Assembly (NCBI GenBank): GCA_051010195.1
Contig: JBPCVV010000136.1
Span: 1 to 32,255, forward strand
Direction of reading: 5' to 3'
DNA: 32,255 bases
Origin: Anderseniella sp051010195
GTDB taxonomy: Bacteria; Pseudomonadota; Alphaproteobacteria; Rhizobiales; Aestuariivirgaceae
A model generated the notes under the pieces. The model ran no database searches and was not told the DNA's origin. It saw only the letters and a list, made by a program, of their open reading frames with translations. A program made the position numbers and the translations under genes. Below, piece by piece: positions 16,480 to 24,194 of this stretch. Within the stretch, counting starts at the first letter, position 1. The number at the start of each line of letters is the position of its first letter.

Positions 16480-17820
16480 ATGGAAGCTCAAATTATCTTA
16501 ATCCTCTTTGGATCATTCCTGCTGCTGCTGTTCATCGGTGCGCCGATCACTGTTGCACTGGGTGTCTCGACACTGATTTCGTTCATTGTGCTCGAAGACA
16601 ATCCAATCAAGTTCGTGCAGATCGCCTTTACCTCGGTCGGTTCCTTCCCACTGATGGCGCTGCCCGCCTTCATCCTGGCCGGAGCATTGATGGAGTCCGC
16701 CGGATTGTCGCGAAGACTGATCAATGTTGCCGAGAGTTTTGCCGGCCCGTTCACCGGGGGCATGTCGGCGGCAGCCGTTGTCGCATGCCTGTTCTTCGGG
16801 GCGATTTCCGGTTCCGGCCCGGCCACAACTGCCGCCGTTGGCATGCTGATGATCCCGGCCATGATCGAACGTGGCTACAGCAAGGGATATGCGTCCGCGA
16901 TCACCGCGTCTGCGGGCGGTCTGGGGATCGTGATCCCGCCGTCGATACCGCTGATCATATTCGGCATCGCCGCACTCGGCATGCCACCTCCGCCAGCCGC
17001 GGTGGAGGCGCATGGTACCTTCCAGACCGTGTCCATTCCAAAGCTGTTCATCGCCGGTTTCGTGCCTGCGTTCGTGATCGCCGGCAGTCTGCTCATCATG
17101 AATTACATTCTGGCGAAGAAGAACAACTACAAGGGAACAACCGAAGGCTGGTCTGCCCGCCACATCTGGTGCGAACTGTATCGTGGCTTCTGGGCCCTGA
17201 TGGCGCCGGTGGTGATCCTGGGCGGTATCTATTCCGGTTTCTTTACACCGACAGAGGCGGCGATCGTTGCCATTTTCTACACTCTGATTGTCGGCACGTT
17301 CATTTACAGGGAGATGTCGTGGGAGAAACTCTTCACCGCGCTTGAAACCACCACCTGGCTTACCGGCCGCGTGCTGTTGATCATGTTCACTGCAACCGTG
17401 TTCGGCAGGCTTCTGGTGGAAAATGAAATTCCCGCGGTGATTGCTGAAGGCATGCTGTCGTTTACCGACAATATCTATGTGATCTGGACCCTGGTCATTT
17501 TCTTCCTGCTGTTCGTCGGGATGTTCATGGAAACTCTTGCCACGATCCTGATCCTGGTACCGGTCATGCTGCCGGTGGCCTACAGCATGGGCATAGACCC
17601 AATCCACTTCGGCGTGGTGATGGTCTGTACCCTGGGTATCGGGTTCCAGACGCCGCCACTGGGCGAAAACCTGTTCATCGCCTCAGGCATTTCCAAGATT
17701 TCCATTGAGGAGATATCCCTGAAGGCGCTGCCGTTTGCGCTCATCAACACGGTTGCGATTTTCGTGATCGCCTTCTTCCCGGAAATCTCGCTGTGGCTAC
17801 CACGCTTCTTCGGCTATTGA
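16480..17820 (+). CDS. dctM: TRAP transporter large permease subunit
   Basis: 446 residues from ATG 16480, with AGAGGGG about 10 nt upstream. The protein has about twelve hydrophobic segments. Family signatures include LMALPAFILAGALMESAGLS, GAISGSGPATTAAVGMLMIP, ASAGGLGIVIPPSIPLIIFG and GFQTPPLGENLFIASGI. It is the ion-coupled translocation subunit, full length for the family. It is encoded directly after dctQ and 28 bp before a usp gene. Confidence 0.95.
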   Translation: MEAQIILILFGSFLLLLFIGAPITVALGVSTLISFIVLEDNPIKFVQIAFTSVGSFPLMALPAFILAGALMESAGLSRRLINVAESFAGPFTGGMSAAAVVACLFFGAISGSGPATTAAVGMLMIPAMIERGYSKGYASAITASAGGLGIVIPPSIPLIIFGIAALGMPPPPAAVEAHGTFQTVSIPKLFIAGFVPAFVIAGSLLIMNYILAKKNNYKGTTEGWSARHIWCELYRGFWALMAPVVILGGIYSGFFTPTEAAIVAIFYTLIVGTFIYREMSWEKLFTALETTTWLTGRVLLIMFTATVFGRLLVENEIPAVIAEGMLSFTDNIYVIWTLVIFFLLFVGMFMETLATILILVPVMLPVAYSMGIDPIHFGVVMVCTLGIGFQTPPLGENLFIASGISKISIEEISLKALPFALINTVAIFVIAFFPEISLWLPRFFGY

Positions 17821-17848
17821 TCCGGTTACAAAGAAAAGGTCGCTAACT

Positions 17849-18343
17849 ATGAAACCAACAGTAACCCATATCCTGTTCACAACGGATCTGTCGAAAAACT
17901 CGACTTATGCGCTGACCCATGCAGCGAGCATGGCGAAGATGACCGGTGCCAAGCTGCATGTTCTGCATGTGGTCGAACCGCTCAGTGACGATGCGAGGGT
18001 CACAATACAGATGTTCATGCAGGATGAGGAATCGCGTGACAAGGCGATGAGCACCAGGCATGAACACGCGAAAGCTGTGCTGGCAGAGCGGCAGAAGAAC
18101 TTCTGGGCCGCATTGCCGGAAGAAGACCGCGACGTGCGTGAACAGGTCGAGTCAATAGAGCTCGTCGACGGATACCCGGCTGAAGTGATCCTGCGCCGGG
18201 CCAAGGAACTTAAATGCGATCTGATCGTGCTGGGCGCGCACGACCACGGCTTCTCGCACACATTTTTGGGAACGGTGGCGAAACGGGTTCTGCGGCGGGC
18301 CGATATTCCGACACTGGTGGTGCCGTACAATGGAGAGCAGTAA
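17849..18343 (+). CDS. Universal stress protein, TeaD-like, linked to the TRAP genes
   Basis: 164 residues of a single UspA domain. It starts THILFTTDLSKNSTYALTHA and ends with the nucleotide-binding stretch LIVLGAHDHGFSHTFLGTVA then KRVLRRADIPTLVVP. The Gly pattern is a variant of G-x2-G-x9-G(S/T). In Halomonas, TeaD is a Usp encoded next to the TRAP genes teaABC and modulates transport in an ATP-dependent way. The same arrangement here (28 bp after dctM, same strand) suggests a similar regulator. A helical insert (about 50-95) with many Glu, Lys and Arg residues is longer than in minimal Usps. Confidence 0.88.
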   Translation: MKPTVTHILFTTDLSKNSTYALTHAASMAKMTGAKLHVLHVVEPLSDDARVTIQMFMQDEESRDKAMSTRHEHAKAVLAERQKNFWAALPEEDRDVREQVESIELVDGYPAEVILRRAKELKCDLIVLGAHDHGFSHTFLGTVAKRVLRRADIPTLVVPYNGEQ

Positions 18344-18377
18344 GGTCCGAAGGTAGCGCCTGCAAAAATCTGCCCGG

Positions 18378-18890
18378 TCAATTTTTGTCGAGCAACGCTG
18401 ATGCGTAACCGGGGCTGCCGTCTGCATGCGATGCTGACCATAACATGCGGCTCTTGGCTCTGACCTCGTTCATCTTGGCAAAGTAATGTGCTGGCGCCGA
18501 CTTTGCCGGAACGGCCCAGCCGGCATGGATCTGGCCGAGAGCGAGGTCATAGCCGTTCCCGGTACTGCAGCTGTATGTATGTGCTGTCAGTTTCCGGCAT
18601 TCGATGGTGGCTGCAACAACCAGTTCGGTAAGCCCGAGCCGGGCAAACTTGCCGCAATCGCGCACCTTGCCACGCATCATGCATTTGTCTCCCGGTGCCG
18701 GCACGGTAATGTTGGCCAGCTTCAGCTTTTTGCCGTTCATGTTCAGGGTTCGACCATCGATGGCGGTGGCCGACCCGCGCAGGGTTTCAGGTTCGGTCTG
18801 AGCCTGGGCGGGCAGGGCAATGGACATGCAAACCCCGGTTGCCGCCGAAGTGATGGCAAGGCGCAGAGTGGGATACTGCTTTTCGACCAT
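18378..18890 (-). CDS. Secreted staphylococcal-nuclease-fold protein, probably degenerate
   Basis: 170 residues with a signal peptide (about 1-31, ending AQAQTE). The mature part follows the SNase fold: GSATAIDGRTLNMNGKKLKL, then ITVP in the place of the usual IDAPE, a Cys pair (CMMRGKVRDCGK), and LALGQIHAGWAVP as the usual GxxxVNxxMVxxGxA stretch. Several catalytic positions of thermonuclease look altered: DGD becomes DGR, and the Arg of the RLxGIDAPE motif is not seen. It may therefore be non-catalytic. Periplasmic. Convergent with the usp gene (34 bp apart), and not obviously part of any neighbouring operon. Confidence 0.65.
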   Translation of the reverse strand: MVEKQYPTLRLAITSAATGVCMSIALPAQAQTEPETLRGSATAIDGRTLNMNGKKLKLANITVPAPGDKCMMRGKVRDCGKFARLGLTELVVAATIECRKLTAHTYSCSTGNGYDLALGQIHAGWAVPAKSAPAHYFAKMNEVRAKSRMLWSASHADGSPGYASALLDKN

Positions 18891-19135
18891 GCGAAATGCT
18901 CCTGGTTATTGCGACCGCACACGGTCCGCCAATCTATGTGTTAACAGGCGGGCATTGCACACGAAACAAACATGCGCGTGATGTGGCCATGGTTTGAGTT
19001 GCTCGAGCTGCTTTAACAAGCTGCGTGCAGTGCTGGCGCCAAGGTTCTTGTGTGGACATGACCGGGTGGGCACGGGCATAGTCGTCCAAGGTGATCGGCG
19101 ACCGAATTTTGCGAAAGAATGCCCGGGGCAACGGC

Positions 19136-20767
19136 ATGAATACGTTCGACTATATTATCGTGGGCGCCGGATCAGCCGGCTGCGTGCTTGCAAACAGGCT
19201 GGGCGCGGATCAACGCAAGACAATTCTTGTCCTGGAAGCCGGACCCATGGACCATAACCTGATGATCCATATACCCGCAGGCGTCTACCGGACATGGCAT
19301 GAGCCGAAACTCAACTGGAACTATTTCACCGAACCTGAACCGGAGCTGCATGAGCGCAGCGTTTTCATGCCGAGGGGCAAGGTCGTTGGCGGTTCGTCGT
19401 CGATCAACTCCATGGTCTACATGCGCGGCCATCCGCTGGACTATGACCGCTGGGCCAGTGAGTGCGGCCTGACACAATGGAGCTATGCGCATTGCCTGCC
19501 ATATTTCAAGGCGGGTGAAACATCGGATCGCGGAGGTGACGACTGGCGCGGTGATAGCGGTCCGCTCGGTGTGTCGAAGGGCAGTTTTGACAATCCCCTG
19601 TATGACGCATTCATCGCAGCAGGCGAACAGGCCGGGCAGGGACGCTCGGATGATCTGAACGGTTTCAATCCGGAAGGCGTAGCCCGCCTGGACGCGACCC
19701 GGAAAAACGGCAGGAGGTGCAGTGCGGCCGTGGCACACCTGAGGCCTGCGTTGAAACGGGAAAACGTGACCCTTCTGGTACGGGCCATGGTCAAGCGTGT
19801 GTTGTTTACCGGCAACCGTGCCTACGGCATCGCGTTCGACCACAAGGGTGCGGAACGGATCGTTCATGCAAGCAGCCAGGTGATTCTGGCCGGTGGAGCC
19901 ATCAATTCACCGCAGCTTCTGATGCTGTCGGGTATCGGGCCGGCCGGCCACCTGAACGACAAGGGCATCAAACCGCTGGTTCACCTGCCCGGTGTCGGCC
20001 AGAACCTGCAGGATCATGCCAGCGTCATCCTGCAGTACGAGTGCACAAAGAGTTTTCCAATTCACAAGGTAGATACGCCGTGGCGCAAGGCTGCCGCCGG
20101 ACTGCAGTGGGTGTTTACCCGCTCCGGCATGGCCGCCTCCAACATCTGGGAGGCCGGCGGCCTGATCCGCGGCAACGACAAGGTGGCTTATCCCAACCTG
20201 CAGTATCATTTCGGTCCGGTCGGCTTTGAATACCATGAAGGCATAATCAAGCTGCAACAGGCGTTTGCCATCCATGTTGATCAGTTGCGCCCGCGCAGCC
20301 GTGGCTCGATTTCCCTCAAGTCTGCCAATCCTTATGACAAGCCGGCCATGCATTTCGAGTATCTGGCGGAACCGGGCGACCTGGCTGAGTTGGTGGAAGG
20401 GGTGCACAAGACCCGTGACCTGGTTGCGCAGCAAGCGTTCGACGGTCTGCGTGGTGTGGAACTGGAGCCCGGTACACAGGTGAAAAGCGATTCAGAAATC
20501 CGGGACTGGGTGCGGTCCGCCGCAACAACCGATTTTCACCCGTGCGGCACATGCCGCATGGGTCATGGGCAGGACAGTGTTGTCGATGAACAGATGCGGG
20601 TTCACGGCGTTGAGGGTCTGAGCGTGGTCGACGCTTCGGTTATTCCGCAAATCATGAGCGCCAACCTGAATGCGCCGACACAAATGATAGCAGCGCGTGC
20701 GGCCGATTACCTGGCTGGCATGCCGCAACTCGCTCCGGCCAAGGCGGCGTTTGCGTTTGAGCAGTGA
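19136..20767 (+). CDS. GMC-family FAD oxidoreductase (choline dehydrogenase-like)
   Basis: 543 residues from ATG 19136; upstream in-frame starts lack family homology. The N-terminus DYIIVGAGSAGCVLANRL is the FAD-binding GxGxxG (10-15). PRGKVVGGSSSINSMVYMRG is GMC signature 1, and GGAINSPQLLMLSGIGP is signature 2. The catalytic pair is H468 (TTDFHPCGTCRMG) and N512 (NLNAPTQM). It oxidises an alcohol with FAD, as in choline, polyethylene glycol or other alcohol dehydrogenases. No BetB, BetI or choline transporter is adjacent, so betA is not assigned. The 18891-19135 gap upstream holds no convincing gene or motif; a short minus-strand frame there has no family resemblance. Confidence 0.92.
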   Translation: MNTFDYIIVGAGSAGCVLANRLGADQRKTILVLEAGPMDHNLMIHIPAGVYRTWHEPKLNWNYFTEPEPELHERSVFMPRGKVVGGSSSINSMVYMRGHPLDYDRWASECGLTQWSYAHCLPYFKAGETSDRGGDDWRGDSGPLGVSKGSFDNPLYDAFIAAGEQAGQGRSDDLNGFNPEGVARLDATRKNGRRCSAAVAHLRPALKRENVTLLVRAMVKRVLFTGNRAYGIAFDHKGAERIVHASSQVILAGGAINSPQLLMLSGIGPAGHLNDKGIKPLVHLPGVGQNLQDHASVILQYECTKSFPIHKVDTPWRKAAAGLQWVFTRSGMAASNIWEAGGLIRGNDKVAYPNLQYHFGPVGFEYHEGIIKLQQAFAIHVDQLRPRSRGSISLKSANPYDKPAMHFEYLAEPGDLAELVEGVHKTRDLVAQQAFDGLRGVELEPGTQVKSDSEIRDWVRSAATTDFHPCGTCRMGHGQDSVVDEQMRVHGVEGLSVVDASVIPQIMSANLNAPTQMIAARAADYLAGMPQLAPAKAAFAFEQ

Positions 20768-20776
20768 TCGCCAGGT

Positions 20777-20935
20777 TCAGGAGAAATTGACAATTGCCTT
20801 TCCAAACCGGAGCAGGGCGAACTGCGGCATCGAGCGCGCCATGGTTGCCAGCAGAATACCCAGCGAGGTGATAGAGAACAGGTAGATGACAGCGCCCGGC
20901 CCGACATGGCCCAAATCAAAATTCGTGTCCCTCAC
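20777..20935 (-). pseudogene. C-terminal remnant of an ABC-2-type permease
   Basis: On the minus strand, a 52-codon frame ending at TGA 20777-20779 contains GPGAVIYLFSITSLGILLAT followed by MARSMPQFALL. This is very close to the membrane region of YhhJ/YbhS/RbbA-type ABC-2 permeases (YLxSxTSLGxxLATxARSMPQFxLL). The match stops at FALL, and only 15 residues follow before the stop, whereas real permeases continue for over 100. In the same frame an upstream stop lies 14 codons before a GTG at 20935. The fragment therefore lacks both ends. Such permeases are commonly encoded with Usp proteins in low-oxygen stress islands, so this is likely a leftover of a larger cluster. Confidence 0.6.
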
Positions 20936-20958
20936 GGAACCATTGCGGCGTGAAAGGT

Positions 20959-20972
20959 TTGATGCAAATCAA
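20959..20972. promoter_or_regulatory. Perfect FNR/FixK box TTGATGCAAATCAA
   Basis: Perfect TTGAT-N4-ATCAA, identical over all 14 bases to the box at 28810-28823. On the plus strand a CATGAT element (20994-20999) lies at the right distance for class II activation. Transcription would start near 21007 and run into the rhodanese gene with a leader of about 160 nt. The box lies 24 bp from the permease remnant, so it could also be a relic of that gene's promoter. Confidence 0.65.
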
Positions 20973-21164
20973 GGGAAGGCGGCAGAAATCAGTCATGATG
21001 GGTTGTAACGATACGGTGCAACCGACAGGAATATGACCTTGCAAACACGGGTAATTGTCAGACGGGTGACCGGGCCCGGCCAGTATGACAGCTCTGTTGC
21101 GTGGAAATGTGCTAAGGTCGGGTCCGGGGAACATTGTTCAAACAAGTCTATGTGAGGAAGCATC

Positions 21165-21545
21165 GTGCTCGAGACAGGTTTCAAGGCATTGCTGGCAGAG
21201 GCGAACGCGGTCATCGAAACGGTTTCGGTGCAGGATTTTCCATACCTGCAGGACGAGCCGGATGTGGTCGTCGTGGACGTTCGCGAGGCAATCGAGCGCG
21301 AAACCGAAGGCACTATCCCGGGCTCCGTGCATGCCTCGCGAGGATTGCTCGAATTTCACGCGGATCCTGAGTGTCCGGCGCATAATCCGAAGTTGCAGCC
21401 AGACAAGCGTATCGTCTTGTTCTGCGGTACCGGCGGGCGGTCGGCACTTGCTGCTAAGACGCTCCAGGAAATGGGCTATCCAGATGTATTTTCACTTGGT
21501 GGCGGGTTTGCCGCATGGAAAGCCGCAAATTCCAAGGAGGGCTGA
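21165..21545 (+). CDS. Single-domain rhodanese (sulfurtransferase)
   Basis: 126 residues from GTG 21165, with GAGGAAG upstream. The fold markers are DVVVVDVREAIERETEGTIP, GSVHASRG and the active-site loop with C87 in CGTGGRS, then LGGGFAAWKAA at the C-terminus. It transfers sulfane sulfur (thiosulfate, polysulfide or persulfide donors) through a Cys persulfide. There is no signal peptide, so it is cytoplasmic. It is 4 bp upstream of a small helical protein gene and is probably co-transcribed with it. The FNR box about 190 bp upstream suggests low-oxygen expression. Confidence 0.92.
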   Translation: MLETGFKALLAEANAVIETVSVQDFPYLQDEPDVVVVDVREAIERETEGTIPGSVHASRGLLEFHADPECPAHNPKLQPDKRIVLFCGTGGRSALAAKTLQEMGYPDVFSLGGGFAAWKAANSKEG

Positions 21546-21549
21546 ATTC

Positions 21550-21765
21550 ATGGCTTTCGATGACCTGATCACGCGGATAAACCTGTTCTTCAGTGAAGCG
21601 GAAAACGAAGCGGAAGATGCCCACCAAGTGCTTGAACATCTGCATGCCGAACTGGCGCAGCTGAAGGCAACTGGACAGCCGCTACCGGAAGACCTGGTGC
21701 GGCTGGAGGCATTGCTGGATGAGGAATTCCGGACCCGGGTAGTCAAAAATCAGGGATCAACCTGA
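21550..21765 (+). CDS. Small helical protein of unknown function (71 aa)
   Basis: 71 residues starting MAFDDLITRINLFFSEAENE. ATG 21550 has a strong AAGGAGG (21534-21540) 9 nt upstream, and the frame begins 4 bp after the rhodanese stop, so it is very likely translated. It is highly charged and probably one long helix or a helical hairpin: heptad-like leucines run through HQVLEHLHAELAQLKATG and PLPEDLVRLEALLDEEF. No cysteines or metal motifs are present. It may be a partner of the rhodanese. Its 3' end overlaps the convergent cytochrome gene by 16 bp. I do not recognise a family. Confidence 0.75.
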   Translation: MAFDDLITRINLFFSEAENEAEDAHQVLEHLHAELAQLKATGQPLPEDLVRLEALLDEEFRTRVVKNQGST

Positions 21766-22571
21766 CCGGCATCCGTATCCAGCGTTTTCAGATAGGCGAC
21801 CAGATCGGCGATGGCCGGTTCGTCCATGAATCTGAGAGCCAGCATGCTTTCACCCGGCACACCATTGATGATCTTGTGTATCATTCTGCTGGGCTGGTGG
21901 CGTGCCTGCCAGCCCAGGCTGCCGCGTACGCCTGGCAGGCTCTGGAAACCTGATTTGCCGTTCGGGTCGTGGCACGACATGCAGACACCTTCAAAAATGT
22001 CCCGGCCGCGGGCCAGGTTCTTATCTGACAGGGACTTTTCCGGTTTGAAATTGTTCGGATCATACTGCCCTACCGTGAGAAACAGCAGCAACAGGTCCAG
22101 CGGCAATCCGCCAGACGCCAGAGCTTTCTGATCGGGATGAGCTTTGGTGAAAAGTTCCAGCATGTTAAACGGATCGGTACCCTGCAGGTGCCTGAGGCTC
22201 ACAAACTGTTGCTGCTGCTGTGTGCTTCCGCGCGCTTTCTCGGCACCGTCATAGTCCCAGCCGTGGCATGATACACAGCGCCAGCTGTCGGTATGGCTGA
22301 CCGACAAATCTGACGGGAATGAAGGGTTTCGCGTTGCCGGCGGGGTACTGCCCGAGCCTGCCCAGTAGTTGTCGTACAGTTTGCCGCCCAGCGATACCAC
22401 GAACGCGTCGCCAAATTCATGCTCGCGTGCTTTCTGTGCCGGCTTGTCATGTGTGACCTGGGTTGCAAGTGCGGGCGGGTGCACGGGCGGAACCAGGCCG
22501 ACAATGGCGCTTGACCCGAGAGCGGCCGCAGTGGCCGATATTGCCAGGTATCTGTGCAGACTGGTCATCAT
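21750..22571 (-). CDS. Periplasmic dihaem cytochrome c
   Basis: 273 residues with a signal peptide (about 1-37). Two class I cytochrome c motifs are present: CVSCH (99-103) and CMSCH (197-201). Methionines suitable as sixth ligands are in GESMLALRFMDEPA (243 and 249) for the second domain. The second domain is a clear c-type fold (LARGRDIFEGVCMSCH to IADLVAYLKTL). The first is less standard, with WRCVSCHGWDYDGA and a GGKLYDNYW lead-in that recall thiosulfate dehydrogenase-like or other dihaem proteins. It carries electrons in the periplasm. The neighbouring rhodanese makes sulfur chemistry conceivable but is not proof. It is divergent from the tandem Usp gene. Confidence 0.88.
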   Translation of the reverse strand: MMTSLHRYLAISATAAALGSSAIVGLVPPVHPPALATQVTHDKPAQKAREHEFGDAFVVSLGGKLYDNYWAGSGSTPPATRNPSFPSDLSVSHTDSWRCVSCHGWDYDGAEKARGSTQQQQQFVSLRHLQGTDPFNMLELFTKAHPDQKALASGGLPLDLLLLFLTVGQYDPNNFKPEKSLSDKNLARGRDIFEGVCMSCHDPNGKSGFQSLPGVRGSLGWQARHQPSRMIHKIINGVPGESMLALRFMDEPAIADLVAYLKTLDTDAGQVDP

Positions 22572-22696
22572 TGTTCATAGTTTCTGAGACGCCGGGCTGA
22601 GGCAGGTTCAATGGCACCCGCGCGCCCCGGATTTTTACGATCACACACACAAGCCTCAAGTGAGGGTTACTCAAACACAACAGCGGTCGCGGACAT

Positions 22697-22710
22697 ATGA
22701 CTTTGATCAA
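22697..22710 (+). promoter_or_regulatory. Imperfect FNR-like box ATGACTTTGATCAA
   Basis: Eight of ten conserved positions match TTGAT-N4-ATCAA, with the right half perfect. A CATGAT element (22734-22739) lies at the same relative distance as in the promoter at 20959. It would serve the tandem Usp gene at 22770. Support is weaker than for the perfect boxes. Confidence 0.3.
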
Positions 22711-22769
22711 TGCGCCTCATGTGTCTCTGGCTGCATGATGTGTCCGCAACCCAACCAGGAGGATGTGGC

Positions 22770-23612
22770 GTGAACCCGAGAACCTTTGTGGTCAACCTCA
22801 ATGATACGGACAATCTGGATAACCTGCTGACCACCTGCAGTCATCTTGCGGCCCGCAACGAAGTGCATGTCATCGGCGTCTACATTATTCCGTCCGTCGA
22901 GGTCTATGCCGTCTATGGCGGTATTGCCATGGCTGACGTCGTTGATGCCCAGCGCCAGCGGTACCAGTCAATGGGTAAACAGGTGCGCGAAAAGTTCGAA
23001 CGTGCCATGTCGCTGAATTCACTGTCCCATGAATGGCGTGAGTTGGACGCCCTCAATTCGTCCATAGGGCGTGAATTCGTGCAACAGTGCCGGTTTGCCG
23101 ACTTGGCAATAATCGCGCAGGTGGTGCCAAATGAGAGTTGCGGTGTCGAGCCGAGTTTTGCCGAGTATGTGGTGATGGAAGCGGGCCGGCCTGTGTTGCT
23201 GGTACCGCGCGGCAAGGCGTTCGAGACCATTGCCAGCAAGGTGCTGATGGGTTGGAACGGTGCAAGGGAGGCGGCACGGGCCTGTTTCGATGCGCTGCCG
23301 CTTCTGCCGGCAGACAGCGAGGTTTGCATCGTCTGGGTCGATCCTCAGAGGCAGCGCTCCCTGTCAGGCAATGTGCCGGGTGCAGAACTGGCGGCAACTT
23401 TTGCCCGTCACAATATCAATGTCACCGCTGAACCAATGCCCACGGCTGACGCCGATGCCGGCCGGGCTCTGCTGGCACGTGTCGAAGATATTGGTGCCGA
23501 CCTGCTTGTGATGGGAGCCTACGGGCATTCCAGGGTGCGCGAATTCGTATTTGGCGGCGCCACCGAATATGTTCTGAACAACACGACGGTTCCGGTGCTG
23601 ATGTCGCACTGA
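22770..23612 (+). CDS. Tandem-domain universal stress protein
   Basis: 280 residues in two Usp domains (about 1-145 and 150-280). The start is GTG 22770, with AGGAGG 7 nt upstream; the extra upstream codons in frame do not look like Usp. The second domain keeps the ATP-binding pattern GAYGHSRVREFVFGGATEYV (G-x2-G-x9-G-x-T). The first domain has lost it, as is usual in tandem Usps. Cytoplasmic. Such proteins are induced by low oxygen and energy limitation in many proteobacteria. It lies 47 bp before the gene for a small conserved protein, probably in one transcript. Confidence 0.9.
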   Translation: MNPRTFVVNLNDTDNLDNLLTTCSHLAARNEVHVIGVYIIPSVEVYAVYGGIAMADVVDAQRQRYQSMGKQVREKFERAMSLNSLSHEWRELDALNSSIGREFVQQCRFADLAIIAQVVPNESCGVEPSFAEYVVMEAGRPVLLVPRGKAFETIASKVLMGWNGAREAARACFDALPLLPADSEVCIVWVDPQRQRSLSGNVPGAELAATFARHNINVTAEPMPTADADAGRALLARVEDIGADLLVMGAYGHSRVREFVFGGATEYVLNNTTVPVLMSH

Positions 23613-23659
23613 GTTTGTCCAGTTTTCTATTCCTTTCCCAATTACGGAGGCCTTTTTCC

Positions 23660-24034
23660 ATGACCATGAAACATATCCGAATGGAACTTGCCCGAGATCA
23701 GGATTTTCCGCAGGGCAGCCGCGACCACGGCTACAGTCTGATCGCACCGCTGGACAACATGGACAGAATTGACGCGGCGCAGTGGAAAGCCAATCGCGAG
23801 AAGTGCAGGGTGACGCGCTTCTGGGGTTCCGACGAACATGAAATCGGACACCTGGTCCGCAAACCGGGCGGTGCCTGGGCGTTCCACTACGACATACACG
23901 GCAACGAGGATGACGATGAGACGGGCTATCGGTTTGGCGATGAACGCTTCCGGCCCGGCGAGTATGTTTCAATCCGCGAGCAGGATGGCGAGATGCGGAC
24001 CTTTCGCGTTATCACCGCACAGGAAATGCGTTGA
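23660..24034 (+). CDS. Conserved protein of unknown function (124 aa)
   Basis: 124 residues from ATG 23660, with ACGGAGG upstream; frame upstream of this is not protein-like. It starts MTMKHIRMELARDQDFPQG. It is soluble, acidic, rich in Trp, His and Arg, and has no membrane segment or metal motif. The C-terminal half has a beta-rich pattern (GAWAFHYDIHGNEDDDETGY, then RFRPGEYVSIREQDGEMRTF) that may be a small barrel. From memory, similar proteins occur beside usp genes in other alphaproteobacteria, but I cannot name a characterised member. Position after a Usp gene suggests a shared stress role. Confidence 0.75.
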   Translation: MTMKHIRMELARDQDFPQGSRDHGYSLIAPLDNMDRIDAAQWKANREKCRVTRFWGSDEHEIGHLVRKPGGAWAFHYDIHGNEDDDETGYRFGDERFRPGEYVSIREQDGEMRTFRVITAQEMR

Positions 24035-24068
24035 CGCCTGACGGAGAACAAAGAGAAAGGGACCGTCC

Positions 24069-24194
24069 ATGCGCGCTATGCCACCCCATGCGATGCGATG
24101 GTTCCTTGACGGCGGTCAACTGCAGGCAGACTGCCAGGCGAACTTTGGTGGTCAGATCGCCAACACGTCACCTAGATGGCCGCCCAGTTCCTGA
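24069..24194 (+). CDS. Possible short ORF (41 aa)
   Basis: ATG 24069 follows AAAGGGA at a good distance and opens a 41-codon frame (MRAMPPHAMRWFLDGGQLQA and on). It overlaps the 3' end of the convergent Host_attach gene by 43 bp. No family is recognised. It may be the start of a lost gene or chance. Confidence 0.25.
   Translation: MRAMPPHAMRWFLDGGQLQADCQANFGGQIANTSPRWPPSS

Noticed and set aside
16513..17607. Open minus-strand frame of 364 codons opposite dctM
   Set aside because: It is a shadow frame rich in His, Arg, Gln and Asp, which is what antisense of hydrophobic membrane genes gives.
18934..19137. 67-codon minus-strand frame upstream of the GMC gene
   Set aside because: No ribosome binding site and no family resemblance. 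It extends into the start region of the GMC gene.
19136..20767. Assignment as betA (choline to betaine)
   Set aside because: GMC signatures alone do not fix the substrate. No betB, betI or betaine/choline transporter is next to it.
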